From CAKMZU01 sp965248335 (GTDB lineage: Bacteria > Pseudomonadota > Gammaproteobacteria > Pseudomonadales > DT-91): a stretch of 64,000 bases of DNA. Shown one piece after another: positions 45,710 to 54,316 of this stretch. Both the position numbers and the translations under genes were made by a program. Position 1 is the stretch's first letter; every line of letters begins with the position of its first letter. Where the stretch lies: NCBI GenBank assembly GCA_965248335.1, contig CBDFIY010000003.1:1922001-1986000 (forward strand). Reading direction: 5' to 3'. Below the pieces are notes generated by a model. That model worked only from the letters and a program-made list of their open reading frames with translations. It did not search any database and was not told the origin of the DNA.

Positions 45710-45837
45710 TATACCCATCGGAATTGGAGATGCAAGAAGGCGGCAAGCGAGCGAATCCCCATGAGCTTACAATCAGTAAGTGATTGGGGTGAGCGAGCGC
45801 GGCCAACACCCTTGCATCTTCAAGGGTGATGGGTATA
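45710..45837 (-). repeat. ERIC/IRU palindromic repeat, full length
   Basis: 128 bp from tatacccatcggaattgga to gggtgatgggtata with the complete central hairpin, just before the DUF2288 gene. Confidence 0.94.
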
Positions 45838-45866
45838 GTGTGATGCTTTTTTGGCTGTCTATATTT

Positions 45867-46166
45867 ATGAATACAATTCATCCTCTTAATGAGGCGCTTA
45901 ATCGACAAACGGCAAAAATAAGATGGGCCGAACTTGAACGTTTTTTTGCGCAAGGTTTACTGATTGAGGTCGATAAAAGCCTTGATCTTATTGATGTAGC
46001 CGAGCACTTTACAAAAGACAGAAAGACGACGATCGAAAATTGGCTGACTACACATAAAATCAACAAACTATCTGACCCAAGAGCACTTGAACTCAGCAAA
46101 GAAGATACTTTGCTTTGGGCGGTTGTCATTGACCCTTGGGTATTGATTCAGACGATTCAGAATTAA
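45867..46166 (+). CDS. DUF2288 family protein
   Basis: 99 residues matching DUF2288: IRWAELERFFAQGLLIEVDKSLDLIDVAEHF and LLWAVVIDPWVLIQ. Function unknown, cytoplasmic. The longer frame back to 45780 is rejected because those codons lie in the ERIC repeat. It is followed three bases later by the nitroreductase gene. Confidence 0.88.
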   Translation: MNTIHPLNEALNRQTAKIRWAELERFFAQGLLIEVDKSLDLIDVAEHFTKDRKTTIENWLTTHKINKLSDPRALELSKEDTLLWAVVIDPWVLIQTIQN

Positions 46167-46169
46167 CCT

Positions 46170-46748
46170 ATGAATAATCCAAACCCCCTGATTGCTTTGA
46201 TTAACGCACGTAGTGCTGCCTCAAAACTCACTACACCTGCGCCCAATAAAGAAGAGCTTGCAGATATCTTTTCGGCAGCCTTTAGAGCACCCGATCATGC
46301 TAATTTGACGCCGGCGCGTTTTAAAGTGATACAAGGAGAGGGGCTGGATGCACTCGGCGCTCTTTTTGTGGAAGCTGAAGCGCACTTATCAGCAGAGCAA
46401 CTTTCTGAGAAAAGGGTTGCTGCATTATTGGCTATGCCAAAACGTGCACCTATGATTATTGTTGCGTCAGCATCTATTCAACCACATAAAAAAGTACCTA
46501 CAATGGAGCAGCTTATTTCAGCAGGGTGCTCTGTTCAAAATAGTCTACTTGCGATTGATGCTTTAGGCTATAACGCAATATGGCGAACCGGGCCCTTAGC
46601 CTATAACGACCTGGTTCATAAAGGGCTTAACCTAACTGAAGATGAAACATTAATTGGTTTTATCTATGTTGGCACAAGGATAGGAGAAGCAAAAGTCACT
46701 CCGTCGATAGATGTCCCACGTTATATTGAGTGTTGGCCTAACGTATAG
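46170..46748 (+). CDS. Nitroreductase family protein (YdjA type)
   Basis: 192-residue FMN-dependent oxidoreductase of the short YdjA-like group. The N-terminal RSAASKLTTPAP contains the FMN-contact residues, FRAPDHANLTPARF the second FMN segment, and GYNAIWRTGPLAYN the third. The natural substrate of this group is unknown. Operon with the DUF2288 gene. Confidence 0.9.
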   Translation: MNNPNPLIALINARSAASKLTTPAPNKEELADIFSAAFRAPDHANLTPARFKVIQGEGLDALGALFVEAEAHLSAEQLSEKRVAALLAMPKRAPMIIVASASIQPHKKVPTMEQLISAGCSVQNSLLAIDALGYNAIWRTGPLAYNDLVHKGLNLTEDETLIGFIYVGTRIGEAKVTPSIDVPRYIECWPNV

Positions 46749-47032
46749 GCTGTATTTTCTGTGTTGAACTTGACGTTTTAATATTTGCAGAGCCTCACCT
46801 TTCTATCTTCCCTGTCAAGCAAGTGCTTACTTAATGAGGTTCGGGGGGGCGCCATTCAGGTTGCCTCAAGCCAAGGGGGTGATTGGTTGTCGCGGACGTT
46901 AGCGGATCATTTTCATCCAGATAAAAAAATAACATTGAACTTCGAGTCATGGTTTTTCATCATGCCTTGACGTTCATAGCGATGTTGAGTGCGTATGCTG
47001 GGTAATGTTCTTATTTGAATGCATAAATGACA
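46749..47032. other. Gene-free region after the nitroreductase
   Basis: No supported gene. A 61-codon frame at 46785-46970 has no recognised motif and no ribosome-binding site. The sequence up to the ERIC fragment, and from 47106 to 47277, shows nothing else. Confidence 0.4.
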
Positions 47033-47105
47033 TATACCGATCACCCTTGAATATGCAAGGGCGCTCGCTTGCCGTCTTCTTGCATCTCCAATGCCGATGG
47101 GTATA
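47033..47105 (+). repeat. ERIC/IRU repeat, centrally deleted (73 bp)
   Basis: tataccgatcacccttgaat at one end and tgccgatgggtata at the other; the middle is deleted, joining gcaagggcg to ctcgcttgccg. Confidence 0.88.
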
Positions 47106-47277
47106 GCAGAATCGCTAGGGGAATATTACCTATTCGGCTCTGCGATAAAACGTCAATAAAACCCACTCTCCTAATTATTAAAAAAAGGTCGATAAAGAGG
47201 ATAAATTCTAAATTTGGCATAATTTTTGATAACACTAATAATTCAGCAATAATAACTCAGCTATAATAAAAAATAAG

Positions 47278-47551
47278 GCCCGATTACCAGGGCAATCGCA
47301 CTACGATATTAACAAGATCGGCGACAATCAAACAAAATGTTTATTTTTTAATCTAAACCCGCTAATAATTTAGTGTTGGTTTCTAAATTAACACTCTTTT
47401 GTAATTTGAATACAAAAGAGAAGTGTAGTTTTTCAGTAGCGGGCTAATTCATACCCATAAACTGATTGAAATACAATCAGCCATCTGCTTTGTAGTATGA
47501 TTTTTAAGCGAACTGATCAAAAACATAGCGCGATAGCCCTGGCCCGATTAC
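47278..47551 (+). mobile_element. 254-bp MITE, copy 1, with 10-bp target duplication
   Basis: The element is 47288-47541, starts CAGGGCAATCGC and ends GCGATAGCCCTG (inverted ends with one mismatch), and is flanked on both sides by gcccgattac. It is non-coding, with internal hairpins (ctcttttgt/acaaaagag and ctgattg/caatcag). The ends and duplication length fit the ISAs1 family. It ends 11 bases before the start codon of the ketosynthase gene. Confidence 0.93.
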
Positions 47552-47552
47552 T

Positions 47553-48719
47553 ATGAGCATCTATGAAAATAATAACGCCTATATCACATCCTCTGGGAAT
47601 TTTTTACCCGGAGAGTCCATTGATAATGATCACATGGAGTCTTTTTTAGGTTTAGTGAATAACAAACCCAGCCGCTTCAGGCGAAGAATTCTTAAATCGA
47701 ACGGCATAGAAGCTCGACATTATGCCCTTGATGAGCAAGGTCGGCCTACTCATATGACGGATGAATTGGCTGCAATGGCGATTGAACAGACGATTAAAAA
47801 ATCTGATTTATCGACTAAAGATATTCAAATGCTCGCTGTTGGTACTACGTTACCGGACTTGCTTGCACCAGGCATTGCATCCATGGTTCATGGCCGTATT
47901 AAAGGTGGCCCTATGGATATCTTGAGCTGTGCGGGTATTTGTGGATCAGGTGCTGCGGCTTTTAAAGCTGCAGCCATGAGTGTGATCAGTGGTCAACATC
48001 AAACTGCCGTTAGTTGTGGCACAGAAAGGCCCTCTGTTCTTATGCGCGGTGACCGGTTTAAAAAAGAGAGTACACTAGACAGAACCGATGACCGCATCAG
48101 CGAAACCTATAATTATTTCAGTGCCGATTTTCTTCGATGGATGCTTTCTGATGGTGCCGGTGCTTTTATTATTCAAAATAAGCCTAATATCGGTCGACCG
48201 TCTCTACGCATAGAATGGATAGAAACCACATCTTACGCACACGAATTGCCGACCTGTATGTATATGGGGACAACCAACCCGAACAAGCCTGAGATTGATA
48301 ATACGTGGATGCACCAAACATCATTGGAGGAGGTTGATGATTTAGGGTTACTTCTACTAAGGCAAGATACAAAACTTTTGGGTGAAAACATTGTGCGTAT
48401 CGTGACTGATTTTGCAGAAAAACTCACACAAAGGGGTTTGCTTAAGGCTGATCAAATCAACTGGTTCTTACCGCATATTAGTTCGTTTTTCTTTAAAGAG
48501 CAGCTGTTTGAGGCCTATCAGCAGAAAGGATTAATGATTCCACAAGATAAATGGTTTACCAACTTAAAAACCAAGGGCAATACCGGAGCCGCCAGCATGT
48601 ATATCATGCTGAATGAATTATTTTATAGCCCTCACATTAAAAAAGATGAAAAAATACTGATGATGATACCTGAATCGGGGCGATTTTCAGTGACCTATGC
48701 ATTATTAACCGTCGTTTAA
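47553..48719 (+). CDS. Ketoacyl-ACP synthase III-like enzyme of a small operon
   Basis: 388-residue thiolase-fold condensing enzyme of the FabH/KAS III group. The nucleophile lies in ILSCAGICGSGAAAF (C126), the catalytic histidine in FLPHISSFFF (H308) and the asparagine in TKGNTGAASM (N343), so the C-H-N triad is intact. It is longer than FabH (about 317 residues) and divergent, as in KAS III enzymes of specialised metabolism. It is the first of three tightly spaced genes with a diiron-type enzyme and an unknown protein. No ribosome-binding site remains before the ATG; the MITE is inserted there. Confidence 0.87.
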   Translation: MSIYENNNAYITSSGNFLPGESIDNDHMESFLGLVNNKPSRFRRRILKSNGIEARHYALDEQGRPTHMTDELAAMAIEQTIKKSDLSTKDIQMLAVGTTLPDLLAPGIASMVHGRIKGGPMDILSCAGICGSGAAAFKAAAMSVISGQHQTAVSCGTERPSVLMRGDRFKKESTLDRTDDRISETYNYFSADFLRWMLSDGAGAFIIQNKPNIGRPSLRIEWIETTSYAHELPTCMYMGTTNPNKPEIDNTWMHQTSLEEVDDLGLLLLRQDTKLLGENIVRIVTDFAEKLTQRGLLKADQINWFLPHISSFFFKEQLFEAYQQKGLMIPQDKWFTNLKTKGNTGAASMYIMLNELFYSPHIKKDEKILMMIPESGRFSVTYALLTVV

Positions 48720-48748
48720 TTCCATCAAACTTACTCTAAGGATCTATC

Positions 48749-49498
48749 ATGACATTACCTGCATTAAACTTACCCCTACCTTTAGAAGAAATGCTTGCAC
48801 AAAGCCCGCTCAAAAGTCGACTAGAAGACAGTGGAGAAATAGCACAATGGTTAGGCCGAGCATTCGCTGAAGTATGGTATGGTTTTCAACAACAATTAAT
48901 GCAAACACCCATTGTTCAGGCGATCGAATCTGAAGCCATCAATTTAACGCAATATCATGCTTACCTTAGAAATATGCGCGAGCAAGTCAGTCAAGGCGGA
49001 AGGTGGATTACCCGCGCTGCATCTTCCATGGAAAATAGTCACGTCCTGTTGCGTAGTGCATTAATTCGTCATGCAGCTGAAGAGCACCAAGATTTTTTGA
49101 TGTTAGAAAATGATTACTTACGAACAGGTGGTAATGAAGCTTTACTTAAAAATGGACAAATGAATATTGGCAGCCAAGCACTATCGGCGTTCATTTTTCA
49201 TGAGGCAAGCAAGCCAAACCCTGTTGGAATCTTTGGCGCTACTTTCATTATAGAAGGCCTAGGGTCGCATAAATCGACATCATGGTCTGCGTGCATCCAA
49301 AAAAGTTTAGGCGTAACGAAAGAGCAAACCAGTTTTCTACACTATCACGGTGAAGCTGATGAAGATCATTATGAAAATCTGATTAAAATATTAACCTCGC
49401 CTTTTATGACTGAGGCAACTGCCATTGAAGCGCGTCGTATCGCAAAAGTCGTCGGCAGACTTTATGCGCTACAGTTGGCCGAACTTGATAACGTATAG
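48749..49498 (+). CDS. Heme-oxygenase-like diiron (TenA/HDO-type) protein
   Basis: 249-residue all-helical protein of the TenA/PqqC/heme-oxygenase-like fold. Candidate metal ligands lie in IRHAAEEHQDFLMLENDY (Glu/His), FIIEGLGSHK (Glu) and FLHYHGEADEDHYENL (His, Asp, His), matching the ligand set of iron-dependent HDO oxidases and oxygenases. Probably an oxidase acting on the product of the neighbouring ketosynthase. It lies 29 bases after that gene with caaggatctatc-type spacing (taaggatctatc). Confidence 0.82.
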   Translation: MTLPALNLPLPLEEMLAQSPLKSRLEDSGEIAQWLGRAFAEVWYGFQQQLMQTPIVQAIESEAINLTQYHAYLRNMREQVSQGGRWITRAASSMENSHVLLRSALIRHAAEEHQDFLMLENDYLRTGGNEALLKNGQMNIGSQALSAFIFHEASKPNPVGIFGATFIIEGLGSHKSTSWSACIQKSLGVTKEQTSFLHYHGEADEDHYENLIKILTSPFMTEATAIEARRIAKVVGRLYALQLAELDNV

Positions 49499-49507
49499 GG
49501 GGCTAGC

Positions 49508-50368
49508 ATGAGAGATCGGTCTAACCCGCAATTTTTTGAAGCGATTAAAAAAGACCCGCACTTGTCTTTAAGTAGTCATGATCGGGCGCTTTATGAAAAA
49601 GACATGAATCGTCGCTCGGTTCGTGTGTTGTTGCCAGTCGTCCGCCTGATAATGATGCTAGGTATTTTGCTGCTACGGCTAATGAAGCGAATGCTCCCTT
49701 TTACTATCAAATCACACCGCCTACTCAATCGTTTGGGTGTTTGGTTTATGGGCGATCTTATCTCAAAAGAAGCGTTGGAATATATCATTCGGCACTTTCA
49801 ATTAGAGTCGGCACTCATTAATTTTGTCGCTGATAATTGTCAGTCAGATGAAGTAAAAAAGGTCGACCTTATCCCCACTCATGTTTCGCAGCTCGGAAAT
49901 GTCGACGGCATCAACGCCATCGTCTTACACGACATAAATATCTTTAATCACATTATTGATACAGGTGAATCACCGGACATCAATGTTAAAGATCAGATCC
50001 CTTTATCATGCATCGATTTTTCCTCACTGGCTTTGAGGCCTATTGATGTAGAGCCAAACCGAAAACGGCTCGTAAACCTTGATATAGAGACAGCCACTTA
50101 TATCATGATCTTTTTTCTCGTCTTGTTTTTAAGTGATGAGGAAGCTGAGCGTGCGGCCTTATCTTTACAGCTTGATGAAAGTTTGATGACAAGCTTGGCA
50201 AACCTAACCGGTGAGCAGGCATTTAAACGTCTATCACCCTACCGGTATATGCATCATATCCGTTATCACATTGATGTTGTCAATGATTTACGAAATCATA
50301 TGATGAGTATCGATTATGCTTACCACCAATGCGTCGCGTTGAAGGAGGAATCTGAGCAATCTGTCTGA
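49508..50368 (+). CDS. Unknown protein, third gene of the ketosynthase operon
   Basis: 286 residues; I do not recognise the family. An amphipathic or membrane-seeking stretch (about residues 36-60, VRVLLPVVRLIMMLGILLLR) and a second hydrophobic segment (about residues 197-212, YIMIFFLVLFL) suggest membrane association. His-rich C-terminal part with YRYMHHIRYHIDVV. It starts ten bases after the diiron-type gene (ggggctagcatg), so the three are one operon. Confidence 0.75.
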   Translation: MRDRSNPQFFEAIKKDPHLSLSSHDRALYEKDMNRRSVRVLLPVVRLIMMLGILLLRLMKRMLPFTIKSHRLLNRLGVWFMGDLISKEALEYIIRHFQLESALINFVADNCQSDEVKKVDLIPTHVSQLGNVDGINAIVLHDINIFNHIIDTGESPDINVKDQIPLSCIDFSSLALRPIDVEPNRKRLVNLDIETATYIMIFFLVLFLSDEEAERAALSLQLDESLMTSLANLTGEQAFKRLSPYRYMHHIRYHIDVVNDLRNHMMSIDYAYHQCVALKEESEQSV

Positions 50369-50506
50369 TACAAAAAAGGCTGGCAGTAACAGGCTTTCAA
50401 TCGTTATAACGTCATTAAATCAATATTCGAGTTTAGCGCTCAAAAGTGATTGAGGCGTATTTGTAGTGGCGCTCTAGATCTATCAAAAACCTGATCAAAA
50501 TGGGTT

Positions 50507-50634
50507 TATACCCACCACACTTGAAGATGCAAGAGCGTTGGCCGCGCCTGCTCACCCCAATCACTTACTAACTGTAAGCTCATGGGGATTCGCTCGCTTG
50601 CCGCCTTCTTGCATCTCCAATTCCGATGGGTATA
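50507..50634 (+). repeat. ERIC/IRU palindromic repeat, full length
   Basis: 128 bp from tatacccaccacacttgaag to tccgatgggtata, between the convergent ketosynthase operon and the KfrA-like gene. Confidence 0.94.
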
Positions 50635-50680
50635 TACCCATCAGAGCTGGAGGTATTGCATCTTCAAGGCTGATCGGTAT
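50633..50680 (-). repeat. Mini-ERIC fragment next to the full repeat
   Basis: 48 bp: tatacccatcagagctggag joined directly to tattgcatcttcaaggctga and ending cggtat. Only the outermost arms remain. It abuts, and shares tata with, the full ERIC copy. Confidence 0.75.
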
Positions 50681-50706
50681 GTGCTGGGTGGGGGTGCCAC
50701 TGTCAA

Positions 50707-51762
50707 TTATGATTTCAGCGCTGCTTGCAGTTGTTTAAACTGACCCATAATCATCGCTTTTTCTTGTAAGGCTGCATTTTTTTGATCATTCAATAATCCC
50801 TTTGCATTTTCCTCTTGCCGTAATAGTTTTGCTAAATGCTCAACCTCCTTATTTGTTTTTATAAGCAAAATCTCAGTCTGTTTGTACGCATCCTGAATGC
50901 TAGATAAAGCGTGTTTGATCGCCTCATTATCGTGATTTAAGCTTTCAGCGATGTTTTTTTCTCTTTGTAAGTCTGCTTTTACAGTTTGAACTTGTGTCAG
51001 TAAATCTGCTGAATCAAGTGCTAGCGTTTTGTTTTCGGAGGAAGTCTCATCGAGCTTGCTCTGTAAGTTCTCGTTAATACCAAGTAAAGAATGAGATTTT
51101 TGATCAGCGAGTAAAAACTGCCGATTAATTTGATCAAGCTGAGATTGAAGCTGTGTGTTTGCCTGTTTAAATTGCTCCCTTTCTTGGTGCTGGTTTTCTG
51201 CGGTACTTTCTTGGTAGTGCTCAAAGTGGCTGCGAATGTCTTTGTTTTCCGATTTTAACTCCTTGATAGACAGGGTTAGCGACATATTTTTTTCGTTGGC
51301 GATCTCTAGCCCCAGTTGTTTCTTTTCAAAAGAACCCTGCAAATCTCCAAGTTGAGTGTTGAGCGATGTATTTTCTACCTGAGATTCCTGGGCTTGGTCT
51401 TTGTATTTATGTCCATCGGATTCTAGTTCAACAATGCGTGATTTTTGGTGTGTGATCTCTTGCCTTAATTTATCAGATGCTAACTCAAAGCTTTTTGTGA
51501 CCTCTGCTATTTCCTCTTTTGCCTGTAATTGCATGACATCGTTTAACGCTTTAACGGACTTGAGTAGTTCGCGGGGCAGGGTAATTGAATCTGTTTCTTG
51601 CTCAAACTCGGCACGCCATGATTTTAAGAGTGGGGCGATGGTGCTTTTACTGCCCGTGCCAAGCTCCTCCCGTACACGATCGACCGTAGGGTTCTCGCCT
51701 CGTGCGTTGATGGCCTCTGCGGCCTTTTTGATATCGGTGAAATTGACGCCTGCTCGAGCCAT
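50707..51762 (-). CDS. KfrA-type DNA-binding coiled-coil protein
   Basis: 351 residues. The N-terminal 60 residues match the KfrA_N domain (FTDIKKAAEAINARGENPTVDRVREELGTGSKSTIAPLLKSW); the rest is a long coiled coil. KfrA proteins on plasmids are autoregulated DNA-binding proteins; chromosomal relatives are often encoded opposite a tyrosine recombinase, as here. The shared 197-base intergenic region carries two inverted repeats that could be its operator. Confidence 0.9.
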   Translation of the reverse strand: MARAGVNFTDIKKAAEAINARGENPTVDRVREELGTGSKSTIAPLLKSWRAEFEQETDSITLPRELLKSVKALNDVMQLQAKEEIAEVTKSFELASDKLRQEITHQKSRIVELESDGHKYKDQAQESQVENTSLNTQLGDLQGSFEKKQLGLEIANEKNMSLTLSIKELKSENKDIRSHFEHYQESTAENQHQEREQFKQANTQLQSQLDQINRQFLLADQKSHSLLGINENLQSKLDETSSENKTLALDSADLLTQVQTVKADLQREKNIAESLNHDNEAIKHALSSIQDAYKQTEILLIKTNKEVEHLAKLLRQEENAKGLLNDQKNAALQEKAMIMGQFKQLQAALKS

Positions 51763-51805
51763 TTGTTAGATTGCCTCTGTGTTTTTAATACCGTATTACA
51801 TGTTA

Positions 51806-51817
51806 CGTTATATAACG
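51806..51817. promoter_or_regulatory. 12-bp palindrome CGTTATATAACG
   Basis: Perfect palindrome 44 bases upstream of the KfrA-like start codon, in the divergent promoter region. Confidence 0.4.
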
Positions 51818-51857
51818 ATATTTACAACCTTTTCGACTATGCTACACATACACTTAT

Positions 51858-51889
51858 TAACATACGATAATTAACCTTATCGTATGTTA
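51858..51889. promoter_or_regulatory. 13-bp inverted repeat, likely KfrA operator
   Basis: taacatacgataa (51858-51870) and ttatcgtatgtta (51877-51889) form perfect arms around a 6-base spacer, midway between the divergent KfrA-like and recombinase genes. KfrA proteins bind such inverted repeats at their own promoters, so autoregulation and control of the recombinase are likely. Confidence 0.6.
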
Positions 51890-51959
51890 GAGTATGGTTC
51901 TTAAATATATACCAGCAAATACAGTACAAATTGGCACATTCAAACGGTAAGCCTTACCC

Positions 51960-52952
51960 ATGAGCAAAACGGATATTACAAAACCTGCGTTAACGTCGAT
52001 AACAGCAACGCAAGCCAAGCAAGCGCAAAGCTATATCAAGGCAGCAACATCCGATAACACAAGAAAAGCGTATCGCTCAGCAATAAAGCAGTTTGAAAAG
52101 TGGGGAGGGCGGCTGCCGACAAATAGAGATACGCTATTAAACTACCTCATAGAAAAAGCAGACTCCCTGAACTCACGTACCCTCGATTTACATCTGACGG
52201 CAGTCGGTCAATGGCACTTTTACCAAGGTTTGCCCGATCCGGCACGGGATGCGTCGGTGCGAAAAGCCATGGAAGGTATACGCCGCAAACACGGAAAGCC
52301 CAAACAAAAAGCAAAAGCGTTGCAACTTGAGCATATTGCGACGATGGTCCAGCACCTCAATCAACTGCCCGACACCCTAAAAAAACACAGAGATATCGCA
52401 TTGATACTGACCTGCTTTTTTGGGGCATTTAGGCGAAGTGAATTAGCGGCGATACAGGTCAAGGATTTACGTTTTGAGCAAGAAGGCTTGATCATCCAGT
52501 TACCCAAATCAAAAACCGATCAATCAGGTAAAGGCATGCTACGCGCACTGCCTTTTGGGCCAGAACTTGTTTGCCCTGCCACTGCAATAAAGACATGGCT
52601 GGATGCCGCTAAAATTGAGGATGGGTATTTATTTCGTGGCATTAATCGCTGGCAGCACCTCAACGAAAAGCCGTTAAACCCTGGCTCAATCAACATTTTA
52701 TTAAAGGGCATAGGCGGGCAGTGCGGCTTTGAATTTACTGATGAGCTCAGTAGTCATAGCTTTCGGCGCGGACTATCAACTTCCGCAGCACGTGAAAAGA
52801 TAGATTTTGAATTAATCAAAAAACAGGGTGGCTGGAAAAGTGATGCGACCGTATGGAGTTATATAGAAGAAGGCCAACAGTTCCAAGAAAATGCCGCAAA
52901 CTCACTGATGGATAAAGTGGCTGAATTGCTCAAAGATGCTCAGGCTGTATAG
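51960..52952 (+). CDS. Tyrosine recombinase/integrase
   Basis: 330 residues. The N-terminal core-binding domain (residues about 20-110, SAM-like) is followed by the catalytic domain: first Arg in FGAFRRSELAAIQ, HSFRRGL (HxxR), and the tyrosine in ATVWSYIEEGQQF. Likely integrase of the accessory island that includes the restriction locus; no attachment sites were identified. Divergent from the KfrA-like gene. No clear ribosome-binding site. Confidence 0.9.
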   Translation: MSKTDITKPALTSITATQAKQAQSYIKAATSDNTRKAYRSAIKQFEKWGGRLPTNRDTLLNYLIEKADSLNSRTLDLHLTAVGQWHFYQGLPDPARDASVRKAMEGIRRKHGKPKQKAKALQLEHIATMVQHLNQLPDTLKKHRDIALILTCFFGAFRRSELAAIQVKDLRFEQEGLIIQLPKSKTDQSGKGMLRALPFGPELVCPATAIKTWLDAAKIEDGYLFRGINRWQHLNEKPLNPGSINILLKGIGGQCGFEFTDELSSHSFRRGLSTSAAREKIDFELIKKQGGWKSDATVWSYIEEGQQFQENAANSLMDKVAELLKDAQAV

Positions 52953-53031
52953 CTGTGATCAGGAATTTTGTTCTTCATGTACTTGTTTTCGGCAGTATGG
53001 ATTTATAAGCAGCTGAGCATAAAGCCTTATG

Positions 53032-53110
53032 TACCCATAGAAATTGGAGGTTCAAATAAGGCGGTAAGTGAGCGCAGGCAACGCCATTGCATCTTCAGGG
53101 GAGTGCGGCA
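53032..53110 (-). repeat. ERIC/IRU repeat, degenerate and centrally deleted
   Basis: About 79 bp with recognisable arms (tacccatagaaattggagg; cattgcatcttcaggggagt) and several mismatches; oldest-looking copy in the window. Confidence 0.75.
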
Positions 53111-53167
53111 TGCTCGCAATTTTTTCTCAGCTTAGTAAACTAGCGTTTTTTTCTGGGTACTCAACTT

Positions 53168-53716
53168 ATGGCGTTAAAAGCCAGTATTTTCAAAATAGCG
53201 CTTAACTTATCAGACTGCGATAAGCATATTTATGACAGCTTTGCTTTAACCCTCGCGCGACATCCCTCAGAAACCGATGAGCGGATGATGATGCGTTTGC
53301 TGGCTTATGTGCTGAATGCGCATGAATTGCTGCGCTTTGGTAAAGGCTTAAGTAATGATGAAGAGCCTGATTTATGGCATAAAAGTTTAGCCGATGAGAT
53401 TGTGCAATGGATTGATGTTGGCCAACCCAGTGAAGATCGTTGCCGTAAAGCGAGCCAACGTGCACAACAGGCGCTTATCTATACTTATGGTACGGCGCGT
53501 AATATCAATACGTGGTGGCAAAAAATCAGTCCGAAGTTAGCGCGTTTTGGCAATCTGCAGGTATGGGCAGTGGACAGTGAAAAGAGCCTAGCATTAGCGG
53601 ACATGGTGCAGCCCAATATGGCTATACAAGTCACTATCGATGGCGGTGAAATATTTTTCAGTGATGACAAGCAAATGGTTGGCATTCAGCTACAACCGTT
53701 AAACGTGCAGAAATAA
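53168..53716 (+). CDS. yaeQ: YaeQ family protein
   Basis: 182 residues matching YaeQ: MALKASIFKIALNLSDCDKHIYDSFALTLARHPSETDERMM-type N-terminus and a PD-(D/E)xK-like fold in the family. E. coli YaeQ was first described as a suppressor of RfaH mutations, later doubted; the true role is unknown. Single gene between an ERIC fragment and the hsd locus. Confidence 0.92.
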   Translation: MALKASIFKIALNLSDCDKHIYDSFALTLARHPSETDERMMMRLLAYVLNAHELLRFGKGLSNDEEPDLWHKSLADEIVQWIDVGQPSEDRCRKASQRAQQALIYTYGTARNINTWWQKISPKLARFGNLQVWAVDSEKSLALADMVQPNMAIQVTIDGGEIFFSDDKQMVGIQLQPLNVQK

Positions 53717-53840
53717 ATGCCGAGAGAGTCCCGTCAATTCACAGACAGGATAAAATGGTTGAGAACTTACCGTGTTTTCAGTTATTCGTGAAAACAATTT
53801 CCGTGAATCCGTGGTTGTCCAAGCTCGGGCAGGGTGGGGC

Positions 53841-53968
53841 TATACCGATCACCCTTGAAGATGCAAGGGCGTTGGCCGCGCGCGCTCACCCCAATCACTT
53901 ACTGATTGTAAGCTCATGGGGATTCGCTCCCTTGCCGCCTTCTTGCATCTCCAATTCCGATGGGTATA
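53841..53968 (+). repeat. ERIC/IRU palindromic repeat, full length
   Basis: 128 bp from tataccgatcacccttgaag to tccgatgggtata, between yaeQ and hsdS. Confidence 0.94.
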
Positions 53969-54152
53969 TATCCTTCGTCGACAATCGCCAAGGTTTTGGC
54001 ACCGTGGCGAAAATGCAGCAACGAGTTGCCGCGTAACCCCCTATCGAGCAATTTCACACGGCTGAGCTGTAACGATTTTTTTTACACTGCACACTTTTTA
54101 CACTGTACATGGCTGCCTCCTTTTTCTTACTTTTATTCTTGTTCTTTTTTTC

Positions 54153-54287
54153 AATACTTCGGACAGTTTTTTAAGTTGTTGATTTTAAAAGGTTTAATTT
54201 TTTACTTAAGTATCAATCAAAGCTAGATAAATCAATGGGTTACAATTTATGTAAATCCTTTAAATCGAAAACTGTCCGAAGTGTTGT
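54153..54287. repeat. 135-bp AT-rich segment bounded by an inverted repeat
   Basis: aatacttcggacagtttt (from 54153) and its inverse aaaactgtccgaagtgtt (to 54287) share 17 of 18 positions. The inside is AT-rich and non-coding. Runs of T flank both ends. It may be a small transposon derivative or two terminators, and lies just after the hsdS stop. The rest of 53969-54316 shows no gene. Confidence 0.5.
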
Positions 54288-54316
54288 TTTTTAATGACGG
54301 GTGGTGGTTTGCGAGG

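Noticed and set aside
45780..45866. N-terminal extension of the DUF2288 protein
   Set aside because: Codons lie in and just after an ERIC repeat; family members start at the ATG at 45867.
46785..46970. 61-codon frame after the nitroreductase gene
   Set aside because: No recognised motif, no ribosome-binding site, and unusual composition compared with its neighbours.
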